NCBI RefSeq assembly: GCF_018069625.1
Contig: NZ_CP072941.1
Span: 7,750,001 to 7,814,000, forward strand
Direction: 5' to 3'
From: Streptomyces yatensis
Lineage (GTDB): Bacteria > Actinomycetota > Actinomycetes > Streptomycetales > Streptomycetaceae
DNA: 64,000 nucleotides
Part shown: in pieces, positions 32,441 to 41,909 of the stretch
Layout: each line of letters opens with the position of its first letter
Numbering within the stretch: the stretch's first letter is position 1
The notes under the pieces: generated by a model
Database searches by the model: none
What the model saw: only the letters and a program-made list of their open reading frames with translations
Told to the model about the DNA's origin: nothing
Translations under genes and position numbers: made by a program

Positions 32441-33550
32441 ATGAGGGATAGCGCGGTGCTCCACATCAAGGGCCGGGTCCTGGTCGGACCGGACACCGGC
32501 GACGCTGCCGGAGACGTCCGGGACGAGCTGTGGGTGGTCGACGGCAGGATCACGTTCGAGCGGCCGGCCGGGGCCAGGGACATCCGGCTGGTCGAGGGCT
32601 GGGTGCTGCCCGGCCTCGTCGACGCCCACTGCCATGTCGGACTCGACGCCCATGGGGCGGTGGACGATTCGACGAGCGAGAAACAGGCGCTGACCGACCG
32701 CGACGCCGGGGCGCTGCTGCTGCGGGATGCCGGATCGCCGGCCGACACCCGCTGGATCGACGACCGCGAGGATCTGCCCCGCATCATCCGGGCCGGCCGC
32801 CATATCGCCCGTACCAAGCGGTACATCCGCAACTACGCGCATGAGATCGAGCCGGAGGACCTGGTCGCCTATGTGGCCGCGGAGGCGCGGCGCGGCGACG
32901 GCTGGGTGAAGCTGGTCGGCGACTGGATCGACCGGGAGACCGGCGACCTGGGGGCCTGCTGGCCGCGCGGCGCGGTCGAGGCGGCCATCGCCGAGGCGCA
33001 CCGGCTGGGCGCGCGGGTGACGGCGCACTGTTTCGCCGAGGAGAGCCTCGCGCCGCTGGTCGAGGCGGGGATCGACTGCATCGAGCACGCCACCGGGCTC
33101 ACCGAGGAGACCATCCCGCTGTTCGCCGAGCGGGGCGTGGCGATCGTCCCGACCCTGGTCAACATCGCCACCTTCCCCCGGCTGGCGCTGGGCGGCGAGG
33201 TGAGGTTCCCGCGCTGGGCGGACCATATGCGGCGGCTGCACGCGCGCCGGTACGAGACGGTGCGGGCGGCCTACGACGCGGGCATCCCGATCTACACCGG
33301 CACCGACGCGGGCGGCGGCCTGGCCCATGGGCTGGTCGGGCAGGAGGTCGCCGAGCTGGTGAAGGCGGGCATCCCGGCGCGGGACGCGCTCTCGGCGGCG
33401 ACCTGGGCGGCGAGGACCTGGCTCGGACGGCCGGGGCTCACCGAAGGGGCCTCCGCCGATCTCGTGGTCTACGACGCGGATCCGCGCGCCGATGTGCGGG
33501 TGCTGACGACGCCGCGGCGGGTGGTGCTGCGAGGCCGCGTGGTCGGCTGA
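32441..33550 (+). CDS. Amidohydrolase-superfamily metal enzyme
   Basis: A 369-residue metallo-hydrolase. The N-terminal metal site is AHCHVG, a Lys that may be carbamylated is in GWVKLVGD, further ligands are in TAHCFAEE and IEHATG, and the final Asp in TGTDAGGG. The pattern matches prolidase-like or imidazolonepropionase-like amidohydrolases acting on cyclic amides or dipeptides. ATG 32441 is chosen over GTG 32432, but no strong ribosome site is present. It diverges from the sigma factor gene. Substrate unknown. Confidence 0.82.
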   Translation: MRDSAVLHIKGRVLVGPDTGDAAGDVRDELWVVDGRITFERPAGARDIRLVEGWVLPGLVDAHCHVGLDAHGAVDDSTSEKQALTDRDAGALLLRDAGSPADTRWIDDREDLPRIIRAGRHIARTKRYIRNYAHEIEPEDLVAYVAAEARRGDGWVKLVGDWIDRETGDLGACWPRGAVEAAIAEAHRLGARVTAHCFAEESLAPLVEAGIDCIEHATGLTEETIPLFAERGVAIVPTLVNIATFPRLALGGEVRFPRWADHMRRLHARRYETVRAAYDAGIPIYTGTDAGGGLAHGLVGQEVAELVKAGIPARDALSAATWAARTWLGRPGLTEGASADLVVYDADPRADVRVLTTPRRVVLRGRVVG

Positions 33551-33844
33551 CGGGGCGCTGGCTGACGGGGAACGGGGCGCGGGCGCGGGCTGACCGGGTG
33601 CGGGCTGACTGGGCGTGGGCTGACTGGGCGTGGGGACGGGTGGGGCAGGGGGTCCTGAGGGGGCTCCTGAAGGGAACGCGGCTCGAACGCGGCGGCGAAC
33701 CACACCCTTTGGGATGAACGGACATCATGTGTCTGCCTGTTTACCCTCAGTGCGCAAATATGGCGTGGTCGAGGCCGTCGGCGCCCGTGGAGTCCCCCGC
33801 GGCAGGCGCCGGCGGCTCCATGTCTCCTGTGGGGGTCAACTCAC
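33551..33844. other. Gap with GGGCTGACTGGGCGT tandem repeats
   Basis: Bases 33552-33640 carry imperfect tandem copies of GCGTGGGCTGACTGG-type units, rich in G. The rest (33700-33844) is less GC-rich, includes TGTGTCTGCCTGTTTACC, and should hold the promoter of the LAETG gene. No gene seen. Confidence 0.45.
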
Positions 33845-34771
33845 GTGTCCTGTTCCAGTAACACCTACTTCGGCATGCCCACCCGCCGTCTGGCGGCCGC
33901 CACTGCCGCTGCCGCGGTCTCCGTCCTGGGCCTGCTGCCCGCGGCGACCGCGCAGGCCGACACCGGTGCCACCACCGGTAAGGCGGGTGCGGTCGTGCTC
34001 CGCACCGATCTCGATGTCTCCCTGCTCAACAAGACCGTCACGGCTCCGCTCTCGGTGGTGCTGAACGAGGTGCACGCACCCGCGACGGCCAGCAAGACGG
34101 CACTCACCGCGACCCTGGACGGCGTGGACGGGGGCCGGCCGTTCAGTGTGCTGCGGGCCGATGTGGCCACCGCCCGGGCCGCCGCGGACAAGCAGCGCGC
34201 CGAGGGGTACTCCAACCTCGTCAACGCCAAGGTCCACGTCCCGGGTCTGGCCGGGGTGCCGCTGATCTCGGTCGAGCAGGTGACCTCGAAGGCGGTGTGC
34301 GCCGTCGGGAAGCGGCCGACCGCCCAGTCCAACCTGCTCGGCAGCGTCAGCGTGCTCGGCAGGAAAGTCACCTTGAGCACGAGCGGCACCACCACGGTCG
34401 ACGTGCCGGCGCTCGGCCAGGTCCGGCTCGATCTGTCGCGGACGGCCACCACCTCCCGCACGGCGGCGGCCACGGCCCTCAACCTGAAGGTCTCCGTGAA
34501 CCCGCTCAAGCTGAACGTCTCCGAGGTCGAGGGCCAGGTCACCCTCGCCCGGGCGACCTGTGAGGCGCCCGTCGCCGCGGCGGTCCAGCCCAGCCCGAGC
34601 GTGGGCCCGCAGACCACGCCCGAGCCGAAGCCGGAGCACCTGGCCGAGACCGGTGGCAGCTCGGCCACGCCGTATCTGGTGGGCGGCGGCGCCCTGCTGC
34701 TCGCCGTGGGCGGCGGGGCCGTCGTCCTGGCCCGCCGTCGGCGCGCCGGCGCCAGCGGCGACGCCGCCTGA
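33845..34771 (+). CDS. Sortase-anchored LAETG surface protein
   Basis: A 308-residue secreted protein with a signal peptide (cleavage near ATAQADT), a Thr/Ala/Val-rich beta-type body, and a C-terminal cell-wall sorting signal: LAETG at residues 266-270, a hydrophobic helix and RRRR. LAxTG is the class E sortase motif of streptomycetes. It resembles SCO1860 of S. coelicolor, which sits in the equivalent place. GTG 33845 has GGGGG upstream; ATG 33875 is possible. The body contains no known enzymatic motif, so its role in the aerial or vegetative surface is unknown. Confidence 0.82.
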   Translation: MSCSSNTYFGMPTRRLAAATAAAAVSVLGLLPAATAQADTGATTGKAGAVVLRTDLDVSLLNKTVTAPLSVVLNEVHAPATASKTALTATLDGVDGGRPFSVLRADVATARAAADKQRAEGYSNLVNAKVHVPGLAGVPLISVEQVTSKAVCAVGKRPTAQSNLLGSVSVLGRKVTLSTSGTTTVDVPALGQVRLDLSRTATTSRTAAATALNLKVSVNPLKLNVSEVEGQVTLARATCEAPVAAAVQPSPSVGPQTTPEPKPEHLAETGGSSATPYLVGGGALLLAVGGGAVVLARRRRAGASGDAA

Positions 34772-35122
34772 CGCCTGACGCCTGCTGCTTGACCTGGCCT
34801 GGCCCGTTGGGTCCGGTGCCCGTGCCGTGCCCAACGGCTCGGGCGCTGGGCCTGGGGCGGGTGCCCGGGGCGCGGTCTTGGGGCCGGGCCGCGGGTGTTG
34901 GGCACGGCCGCGGGTGTTGGGCCGGGGCGTGCCGTCGGGTCCGGCCGCGGGCGCCGGGCCGGGGCCCGGCATCGGGCCCAGGACTCAGGCGTTGGGCCGG
35001 GGCGCGGCATCGGGCGCGAGCGCTGGAACCGCGCCCGGGCTCGGGCCAGGGCCCGCGCAAGCCGTATGTGACCGCGCGCCGCTCCCACGCGGTGCGCGGT
35101 CTGGCCTCGCGGTCAGGCGCGC
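34772..35122. other. Low-complexity G-rich gap between convergent genes
   Basis: No gene. The stretch is dominated by GGGCCGGGGC and CGCGGGTGTTGGGC-like repeats. GCCGGGCC-GG-GGCCCGGC at 34953-34970 is a perfect 8-base-arm hairpin and could end transcription from both sides (LAETG gene and cobC). Confidence 0.4.
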
Positions 35123-36238
35123 TCAGGCGGCCGATTCGGCGATGGCCTTCGTCAAAGCGATCACGAAGCGGTCCGTCGTGGCGCGGTCGCGGACGGCGAT
35201 CCGGAGCCAGTCCGGGCCGAGGCCCGGAAACGTGTCACCGCGGCGGACGGCGAAGCCCAGCTCGCGCAGCCGGGTGCGGATCGCCGCCGCGCCCGGCAGC
35301 TGGATCAGCAGAAAGGGTCCGGCCGCCGGGCCGCACACCCGCACCTCCGCCAACTCGGCCAGCCGGTCGGCCAGATGGGCCCGGTCGGCGGCCGTACGGT
35401 CGGCGGCCCGCGCGGCCTCGGCGAGGGCGGGCGGGGCGCAGCACGCCTCGGCCGCCGTCAGGGCCGGGCTGGACACCGGCCACAGCGGCTGGACCCGCTC
35501 CAGCGCCGTGACGGTGTCCGGCTCCGCCAGCACATAACCGATCCGCAGCCCCGCCAGACCCCAGGTCTTGGTGAGGCTGCGCAGCACCACGAGCCCGGGC
35601 ACATCGGCGCGGTCCGCCAGCGACTCGCGCTCGCCCGGGACGGCGTCCATGAACGCCTCGTCCACCACCAGCGTCCGCCCCGGCCGGGCGAGACCGGCCA
35701 GGGCATCGGCGGGGTGCAGCACGGAGGTGGGGTTGGTGGGGTTGCCGATCACCACCAGATCAGCGTCCTCCGGCACCGCGTCCGGGGCCAGCCGGAAGCC
35801 GTTCCGCTCATCGAGGATCACCCGCTCCACGGTGTGCCCCGCGTCCCGCAGCGCCGCCTCCGGTTCGGTGAACTGCGGATGCACCACCACCGGCCGCTGA
35901 GCCGGGATGGCACGGGCGAGCAGGACGAACGCCTCCGCGGCACCCGCCGTCAGCAGCACCCGGCCGGCCGGAAGCCCATGGCGCACGGCGACCGCCTCCC
36001 GCGCCGCCCGCCCGTCCGGATAGGCGGCCAGCCCGTCGAGCGAGGCGGCGATGCGGGCCTTGAGCCAGTCCGGAGGCGTACCGGCCCGGACATTGACCGC
36101 GAGGTCCGTCAGGTCGGCATCGGCACCCCGCACCTCCGCGTCCCCGTGATGCCGCAGATCGAACCCGGCGCCGACGACGTCGGCGGCCGGGGCGGCGGAC
36201 CCGCTCGTGGGCAGGCCCGCCGATGGATCAGTGGACAT
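35123..36238 (-). CDS. cobC: CobC-like threonine-phosphate decarboxylase/aminotransferase
   Basis: A 371-residue fold-type I PLP enzyme. Landmarks are PDGRAAREAVA, VIGNPTNPTSVLH and the PLP Lys in SLTKTWGLAGLRIGY. In cobalamin synthesis this family makes the aminopropanol phosphate linker that CobD attaches. Similar enzymes act as histidinol-phosphate aminotransferases, but the place at the end of the cobalamin operon supports CobC. ATG 36238 overlaps the CbiX stop by 11 bases; the frame open further upstream is antisense-like shadow of cbiX. Confidence 0.8.
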   Translation of the reverse strand: MSTDPSAGLPTSGSAAPAADVVGAGFDLRHHGDAEVRGADADLTDLAVNVRAGTPPDWLKARIAASLDGLAAYPDGRAAREAVAVRHGLPAGRVLLTAGAAEAFVLLARAIPAQRPVVVHPQFTEPEAALRDAGHTVERVILDERNGFRLAPDAVPEDADLVVIGNPTNPTSVLHPADALAGLARPGRTLVVDEAFMDAVPGERESLADRADVPGLVVLRSLTKTWGLAGLRIGYVLAEPDTVTALERVQPLWPVSSPALTAAEACCAPPALAEAARAADRTAADRAHLADRLAELAEVRVCGPAAGPFLLIQLPGAAAIRTRLRELGFAVRRGDTFPGLGPDWLRIAVRDRATTDRFVIALTKAIAESAA

Positions 36239-37064
36239 CGGCGTGGGTGTCGGGGTGCGCGAAGGCGTGGGCCTCATCGCCGAACCCGGCGCGCCCGGCG
36301 GTGTCGGCCACTTCCTCGTAGCGCTCCATGACGAGGTCGGCCAACTCCTTTGCCGGGCCGATGACATCGGCGGAGACCACCTCGACCTCGGGGTGGGCGA
36401 GCCCCCAGCCCTCCGCCTGCTGCCGCACCCGCTCCAGGGTCTCACCGGCGAACAGGAAGTACGGCAGCACCACGACCCGACTGGCCCCCAGCTTGGCGCA
36501 GCGGTCCAGGCCCGAGGCCACATCCGGTGCGGCGAGCGAGGAGAAGGCCACCTCGACGCCGGCGAAGCCACGGCCCTCCCACAGCAGCCGGGCGGCGCGG
36601 TGCACCTCGGCATTGGCCTCGGGGAGCGGCGAACCGTCGCCCACCAGCAGCACGGTGGTCTCCGCGCGGTCCGACGGCAGCCGGGGCCGGTTGCCCAGCG
36701 CCTCGTCGAGCCGCCGCTCCAGCACGCTCAGCAGCGTGCGGTGCGGGCCGAGCGGCCGGGCGGAGGCGAACGAGGCGTCGGCATGCCGCTCCGCCTCCTG
36801 CGCCAGCGCGGCCGCTATGCCGTCTCTCGGGGGAGCCGCCGGGATCAGCGTCAGCGGGACGACCGCGAAGCGGCTCACCCCATCGCCGACGAGCCGGGTG
36901 ACCGCATCGGACAGCGGGTGGCTGCCCGATCCGGTGAGGCCACCCGCCACGGGCAGATCCGGGTGGCGTGCGGCCAACTCCCTTACGAATGCGTGAAAGG
37001 CGGTGGCATGCCCTTCGTCTCGCGTGCCGATGCCTGCGAGGAGCAGGGCGGGCGGGGTCGTCAC
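36228..37064 (-). CDS. cbiX: Sirohydrochlorin chelatase-like protein (CbiX)
   Basis: A 278-residue chelatase with the duplicated CbiX fold. The N-terminal active-site block is LLAGIGTRDEGHATAF, with a second half LLVGDGSPLPEANAEVHR. The C-terminus ends in a His-rich tail HAFAHPDTHADVH suited to metal capture. It would insert cobalt (or iron for siroheme) into sirohydrochlorin. The canonical first-half motif GHGSR is replaced by GIGTRDEGH, so activity is likely but not certain. It overlaps cobC. Confidence 0.8.
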   Translation of the reverse strand: MTTPPALLLAGIGTRDEGHATAFHAFVRELAARHPDLPVAGGLTGSGSHPLSDAVTRLVGDGVSRFAVVPLTLIPAAPPRDGIAAALAQEAERHADASFASARPLGPHRTLLSVLERRLDEALGNRPRLPSDRAETTVLLVGDGSPLPEANAEVHRAARLLWEGRGFAGVEVAFSSLAAPDVASGLDRCAKLGASRVVVLPYFLFAGETLERVRQQAEGWGLAHPEVEVVSADVIGPAKELADLVMERYEEVADTAGRAGFGDEAHAFAHPDTHADVH

Positions 37065-37136
37065 GAGGTCTCCTTGGTGCAGGTGGTGCGGGTATCACGG
37101 TCAGCAGGGGGCGGCGGGCTGTTCCGCCCCGAGACG

Positions 37137-37637
37137 TTACTGACCTGCGTCGGGACGGTCGACGGCAGGTCTTCGCTGCCCCTCCTGCCCGGATTTGACC
37201 GCAGCCGGGCGGCGAGCGACGGCGCAGGTGGCCATTGCGGGGCGGCCGTGCGGCGCGGACTTCCGCTTGGCGACGAGCAGTTCGCCGCCGGGTCCGGCGG
37301 CCAGCAGCGCGGCCGCCTCGGCGACCCCGGCCGTGCCCACGGCCGCGAGCGGCGCCGCGGACGGGTTCGGCACCTCCACCGCGGCCAGCGCCGCCGCCGG
37401 GTATCCGCACAGCGGCACCCCCAGCCGCTCGGCCGCCGTCAGCAGTCCGGCCTCCCCGGCCTTGGCCTCCACGGTCGCCAACTCGGCCACGCCGCCTGGT
37501 GAAAGGCCGGCCTCCGCCAGGACCGTCTCGACGAGCCCGATCACCTCGCCGACGGATACGCCGCGGCCGGCCCCGACCCCGACGACAAGCGGTGCCCCGG
37601 GCAGGGGACACACCGTGCCCCGGTCGATGACCTCCAC
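37137..37637 (-). CDS. cobE: Cobalamin biosynthesis protein CobE / CbiG C-terminal domain
   Basis: A 166-residue protein matching the C-terminal domain of CbiG (CobE). VVGVGAGRGVSVGEVIGLVE and LATVEAKAGEAGLLTAAERLGVP are characteristic, as is VGTAGVAEAAAL. In the aerobic route CobE is a corrin-ring-modifying helper of still unclear action. The final 35 residues are basic and probably disordered. It follows cobB closely, on the riboswitch transcript. Confidence 0.8.
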   Translation of the reverse strand: MEVIDRGTVCPLPGAPLVVGVGAGRGVSVGEVIGLVETVLAEAGLSPGGVAELATVEAKAGEAGLLTAAERLGVPLCGYPAAALAAVEVPNPSAAPLAAVGTAGVAEAAALLAAGPGGELLVAKRKSAPHGRPAMATCAVARRPAAVKSGQEGQRRPAVDRPDAGQ

Positions 37638-37656
37638 GTCAGCTCACCGCCTCGGC

Positions 37657-39096
37657 TCAACCGGCAGGGGACACACATCTGTCGGCGAACCGGGCCGCTG
37701 CGCCTGGGACCGAGGCCCAGTGCACATGCAGATAGGAGGCATGCACATTTCCCTGTGCGAACCCTTCGGTACGACGCTCCGGGTGGACGAGCCCCCAGGC
37801 GGGCTCCGCCCCCGCTCCGGGCACGATGGTCGTGCGGTGGAACTCATGGCCGCGCACCCGCGTCCCCGCCGCGGCGAGTGCGGTGTCGGAGATGGCCACG
37901 GCCTCACGGTAGCCCAGCGTCAGACGTTCCGACATCCGTGCCTCGGCGGCCAGCACCCCGCACATCGGCTCCCCGTCCAGCGAGCGCGCCAGATACAGCA
38001 GTCCGGCACATTCGGCGGCGATGGGCGCGCCGGACGCGGCGAGCTCGGCGACGGCTTTCCGGAGCGGCTCGTTCGCGGACAGCTCGGGGGCGTATACCTC
38101 CGGGAACCCGCCGCCGATCACCAGACCGCCGGTGCCCTCCGGGAGGCGCTCGTCCCGTAGTGGGTCGAAGGGGACGACCCGCGCCCCGGCCGCCGTGAGC
38201 AGCTCGGTGTGCTCCGCGTACGAGAAGGTGAACGCGGCCCCGCCCGCCACGGCGACCACCGGCCGCGCCGCGCGGTCTCCCCGGCCCCCGGCAGCGGGGG
38301 CGGCCTCCACCGCCCGGCGCATCTCCTCCTCCGGATCCCAGGCCGGCTCGGCCAGGGGCGGTGCGCTGCGCGCCAGCGCCAGCAGCCCCTCGAGATCGCA
38401 GCCCTCCCGCACCCGCGCCGCCAGCGCGGCCGCCGAATGCACCGCCTCCGCCCGGCGCTCGGCCACCGGCACCAGACCCAGATGGCGGCTCGGCGCCCGC
38501 ACCTCCCGCGTCCGGCGCAGCGCGCCGAACACCGGCACTCCGCACCCCTCCAGCGCCTCGCGCAGCATCGCCTCGTGACGGTCCGAACCCACCTTGTTGA
38601 GGATCACCCCGGCGACCCGCACCTCGGGGTCCCAGGAGGCGAAGCCATGCACCAGCGCGGCCACCGACCGCGACTGCGACGACGCGTCCACCACCAGCAC
38701 CACCGGCGCCCGCAGCAGCTTGGCCACATGCGCCGTCGAGGCCAGCTCGCCCTGCCCGGCCGCCCCGTCGAACAGGCCCATCACCCCTTCGACCAGGGCC
38801 AGATCGCAGCCCGCCGCCCCATGCAGGAACAGCGGGGCGATCCGCTGCGGACCGCACAGATAGGCGTCCAGATTCCGGCCCGGGCGCGCGCCCTGGGCCG
38901 GGGACCGCCCGGCCGAGGAGGCGGCCGAGGAGATCGCGAGCGCGTGATAGCCAGGGTCGATGTAGTCCGGGCCGACCTTGTGCGGGGACACGTCCAGACC
39001 GCGCTCCGCGAAGGCGGCCATGAGCCCCGCGGTGACCGTCGTCTTCCCGCTGCCCGAGGCGGGCGCCGCGATCACCAGACGCGGGACACTCACCAC
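37657..39096 (-). CDS. cobB: Cobyrinate / hydrogenobyrinate a,c-diamide synthase
   Basis: A 479-residue glutamine-dependent amidase. The N-terminal P-loop is APASGSGKTTV (residues about 10-20), the a,c-diamide-synthase middle has YLCGPQRI and EGVMGLFDG, and the class I glutamine amidotransferase domain has the Cys in AECAGLLYL with a late His (GHEFHRT). It amidates the a and c side chains using ATP and glutamine. The start is one of two adjacent GTGs (39096 or 39093) that overlap the cobO stop. Confidence 0.92.
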   Translation of the reverse strand: MVSVPRLVIAAPASGSGKTTVTAGLMAAFAERGLDVSPHKVGPDYIDPGYHALAISSAASSAGRSPAQGARPGRNLDAYLCGPQRIAPLFLHGAAGCDLALVEGVMGLFDGAAGQGELASTAHVAKLLRAPVVLVVDASSQSRSVAALVHGFASWDPEVRVAGVILNKVGSDRHEAMLREALEGCGVPVFGALRRTREVRAPSRHLGLVPVAERRAEAVHSAAALAARVREGCDLEGLLALARSAPPLAEPAWDPEEEMRRAVEAAPAAGGRGDRAARPVVAVAGGAAFTFSYAEHTELLTAAGARVVPFDPLRDERLPEGTGGLVIGGGFPEVYAPELSANEPLRKAVAELAASGAPIAAECAGLLYLARSLDGEPMCGVLAAEARMSERLTLGYREAVAISDTALAAAGTRVRGHEFHRTTIVPGAGAEPAWGLVHPERRTEGFAQGNVHASYLHVHWASVPGAAARFADRCVSPAG

Positions 39097-39686
39097 TCGA
39101 TGCCTCGCTGGCCCTTCTGGCCGGTGTCCATCGGATGCTTGACCTTGGACATGTCGGTGACCAGGTCGGCGAAGTCCACCAGCTGCGCCGGTGCGTTACG
39201 CCCCGTGATGACGACGTGCTGCGTCCCGGGCCGGTCCCGCAGCACCGACACCACCTCGTCGGGGTCCACCCAGCCCCAGTGCATCGGATACGCGAATTCG
39301 TCCAGCACATAGAGCCGGTATGTCTCCGCCGCGAGATCGCGCTTGACCTGCTCCCAGCCCTCGCGTGCGGCCTCCTCGCTGGAAGCCATGTCGCGCTGGA
39401 CCCACGACCAGCCCTCGCCCATCTTGTGCCATGCGACGGTCCCCCCTTCGCCCGAGTCGCCGAGGACGCGCAGCGCACGCTCCTCACCGACCCGCCATTT
39501 CGCGGACTTTACAAATTGGAATACACCGACCGGCCAGTTTTGGTTCCATGCCCGCAGCGCCAGCCCGAACGCCGCGGTCGACTTGCCCTTGCCCTGACCT
39601 GTGTGGACGAACACGAGCGGACGGTTGCGGCGCTGGCGGGTGGTCAGCCCGTCGTCCGGGACGACGGTCGGTTGTCCTTGCGGCAT
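39090..39686 (-). CDS. cobO: Cob(I)yrinic acid a,c-diamide adenosyltransferase
   Basis: A 198-residue CobA/CobO/BtuR-type ATP:corrinoid adenosyltransferase. The P-loop HTGQGKGKST (residues 28-37) and WSWVQRD, LYVLDEFAYPMHWGW and TGRNAP blocks are diagnostic. It attaches the 5'-deoxyadenosyl group to the reduced corrinoid. Its ATG overlaps the chelatase stop, and its stop overlaps cobB. Confidence 0.94.
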   Translation of the reverse strand: MPQGQPTVVPDDGLTTRQRRNRPLVFVHTGQGKGKSTAAFGLALRAWNQNWPVGVFQFVKSAKWRVGEERALRVLGDSGEGGTVAWHKMGEGWSWVQRDMASSEEAAREGWEQVKRDLAAETYRLYVLDEFAYPMHWGWVDPDEVVSVLRDRPGTQHVVITGRNAPAQLVDFADLVTDMSKVKHPMDTGQKGQRGIEW

Positions 39687-41845
39687 CAGGCGGCCCTCCG
39701 AGGGTTCGATGGGTTCGATACGGTTCGTACATCGCGCACCAGCGCGGTCACGCTGTCCGCGCGCAGCTCGTCGAGCGTCACCGGGGTGGCCCGCAGTTCG
39801 CGGGCGAGCGCGCCCGCCAGCCCCAGCCGCACCGGCCCCGACTCGCAGTCCACCACCACCGAGGCGACCCCGTCGCCCGCGAGCATCCGCGCCGCGCGCC
39901 CGGCCCGCTCGACCGGTGTGGGCCCGCCGGACCGCCGCGCCTCCGTGGCCCGCCCGTCGGTCACCACGACCAGCAGCGGACGGCGTGCGGGATCCCGCAG
40001 CCGCTCCACCCGCAGCACCTCCCGCGCCTTCAACAGCCCGGCCGCCAGCGGTGTGCGGCCGCCCGTCGGCAGCCGCTCCAGCCGCACGGCCGCCGCGTCC
40101 ACCGACGAGGTGGGCGGCAGCGCCAGCTCGGCGTCCGCGCCCCGGAAGGTGATCAGCCCGACCTTGTCCCGCCGCTGGTAGGCGTCGAGCAGCAGCGACA
40201 GCACCGCGCCCTTGATCGCGCTCATCCGCGTCCGCGCGGCCATCGAGCCCGACGCGTCCACCACGAACAGCACGAGATTGCCCTCCCGGCCCTCGCGCAC
40301 CGCCTCGCGCAGATCGTCCCGGCGCACCAGGAGCCCGGGACCGCGCCGCCCGCGCGCATGCTGATGCGGGGCGGCCGCCCGGACCGTCGCCGTCAGATGC
40401 AGCGCGGAGAGCGTCCCCCGCGGGCGGCGCGCCCCGGTGGTGCGGCCGTGCGCGCTGCGGGCGCGCGACCGGCGCCCGGCCGCGCCCTCGCCCAGACCGG
40501 GGACGTCGAGCCGCCGGGTCCGGAACGGTTCGGCGGCGCCGACGGCCGCCCGCTCACCGCCGGCTCCGCCAGGACCTTCGTCCGCTTCCCCCGCTCCGCC
40601 GTCGCCATCGGCCCTGGCGGAGCCGGTCTCGCGGTCGGCCGTCTCGTGCTCACCCGTGCGCTGGTCGGGGACGGACGGCTCGGGCGCGGCGGGTGGTGCC
40701 TGCTCCCCGGCCCCGTCGCCCGCGTCCTCCTGGGGCCCGCCGCCGGGGTTCTCGCCGCCGCCCGGGCCGTCCGGCCCGTCGTCCGGGCTGTCGGGGCCCT
40801 CCGGGCCCTGGTCCGGATCCGGCTCCGGCTCGTCCTCCTCGAACTGCCGCAGGATCTCGTCGAGTTTGTCCTCGTCGAGCCCCGGCGCGTCGAACGGGGC
40901 CCGCCGCCGGCGGTGGGGGAGCGACAGCAGCGCCGCCCCCCGGACGTCCTCGGTCCGCACGTCGGTGCGCCCGGCCCAGGCGGCCAGCGCGGTCGCCGTA
41001 CGGGCCGTCACGATGTCCGCGCGCATCCCGTCCACCTCGAACCCGGCACACACCGCCGCGATCTGCCGCAGCGCGCGATCGCCCAGCCCCACCCGCGGCA
41101 GCAGGGCGCGCGCCGCCGCGATGCGCTCCCGCAGGGCGTCCTCGTCCGCCGCCCAGCGCGCCGCGAACCCCTCGGGGTCCTCGTCGTACGCCAGCCGCCG
41201 CCGCACCACCTCGACCCGCTCATCGGTGTCCCGGGAGGCCGCGACCTCCACTGTGAGACCGAAGCGGTCCAGCAACTGCGGCCGCAGCTCGCCCTCCTCC
41301 GGGTTCATGGTGCCCACCAGCAGGAAGCGCGCCGCATGCCGTACGGACACCCCCTCGCGCTCCACATAGGAGGCGCCCATGGCGGCCGCGTCGAGCAGCA
41401 GGTCGATCAGGTGGTCGTGGAGCAGGTTGACCTCGTCGACGTAGAGCACCCCGCGGTGGGCGTCCGCGAGCAGCCCGGGCTCGAACGCCTTCACCCCGTC
41501 CGACAGCGCCCGCTCGATGTCGAGGGCGCCGACCAGGCGGTCCTCCGAGGCGCCCACGGGCAGTTCGACCATCCGCGCGGGGCGCGCCTCGCCGGTGTCC
41601 GGCTCATGCGGCCCGTCCGGGCAGGACGGGTCGGGGGCGGCCGGATCGCAGGAGAACCGGCACCCGGCCACCACGTCGACCGGCGGCAGCAGCGCCGCGA
41701 TCGCTCTTACGGCGGTGCTCTTGGCCGTGCCCTTCTCCCCGCGCACCAGGACGCCGCCCACGGCGGGTGAGACGGCGTTGAGGAGCAGGGCGAGCCGCAG
41801 ACCGTCCATGCCGACGATCGCGCTGAAGGGGTAGGTGGTGGTCAC
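39686..41845 (-). CDS. Magnesium/cobalt chelatase I-D fusion (AAA+ and VWA)
   Basis: A 719-residue fusion of a ChlI-type AAA+ domain (Walker [10 protein letters not shown] at about residues 37-45, Walker [10 protein letters not shown]) and a ChlD-type VWA domain with the MIDAS motif DASGSMAA (about residue 525). An acidic Pro/Gly/Asp-rich linker (about 350-440) joins them. In streptomycetes without chlorophyll this protein is taken to serve cobalt insertion together with CobN, which is not in this window. RBS AGGAGGT precedes GTG 41845. The place within the cobalamin operon supports this use. Confidence 0.88.
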   Translation of the reverse strand: MTTTYPFSAIVGMDGLRLALLLNAVSPAVGGVLVRGEKGTAKSTAVRAIAALLPPVDVVAGCRFSCDPAAPDPSCPDGPHEPDTGEARPARMVELPVGASEDRLVGALDIERALSDGVKAFEPGLLADAHRGVLYVDEVNLLHDHLIDLLLDAAAMGASYVEREGVSVRHAARFLLVGTMNPEEGELRPQLLDRFGLTVEVAASRDTDERVEVVRRRLAYDEDPEGFAARWAADEDALRERIAAARALLPRVGLGDRALRQIAAVCAGFEVDGMRADIVTARTATALAAWAGRTDVRTEDVRGAALLSLPHRRRRAPFDAPGLDEDKLDEILRQFEEDEPEPDPDQGPEGPDSPDDGPDGPGGGENPGGGPQEDAGDGAGEQAPPAAPEPSVPDQRTGEHETADRETGSARADGDGGAGEADEGPGGAGGERAAVGAAEPFRTRRLDVPGLGEGAAGRRSRARSAHGRTTGARRPRGTLSALHLTATVRAAAPHQHARGRRGPGLLVRRDDLREAVREGREGNLVLFVVDASGSMAARTRMSAIKGAVLSLLLDAYQRRDKVGLITFRGADAELALPPTSSVDAAAVRLERLPTGGRTPLAAGLLKAREVLRVERLRDPARRPLLVVVTDGRATEARRSGGPTPVERAGRAARMLAGDGVASVVVDCESGPVRLGLAGALARELRATPVTLDELRADSVTALVRDVRTVSNPSNPRRAA

Positions 41846-41909
41846 GCGGCGGTACCTCCTGGTGTGCGTGGGCGTCGCGGTCCGGTGTCGGTGTGGGTGT
41901 CGGGGTGCG

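Noticed and set aside
32305..32832. N-terminal extension of the ECF sigma factor
   Set aside because: It lies antisense to the amidohydrolase gene and lacks domain character; GTG 32304 has a good ribosome site.
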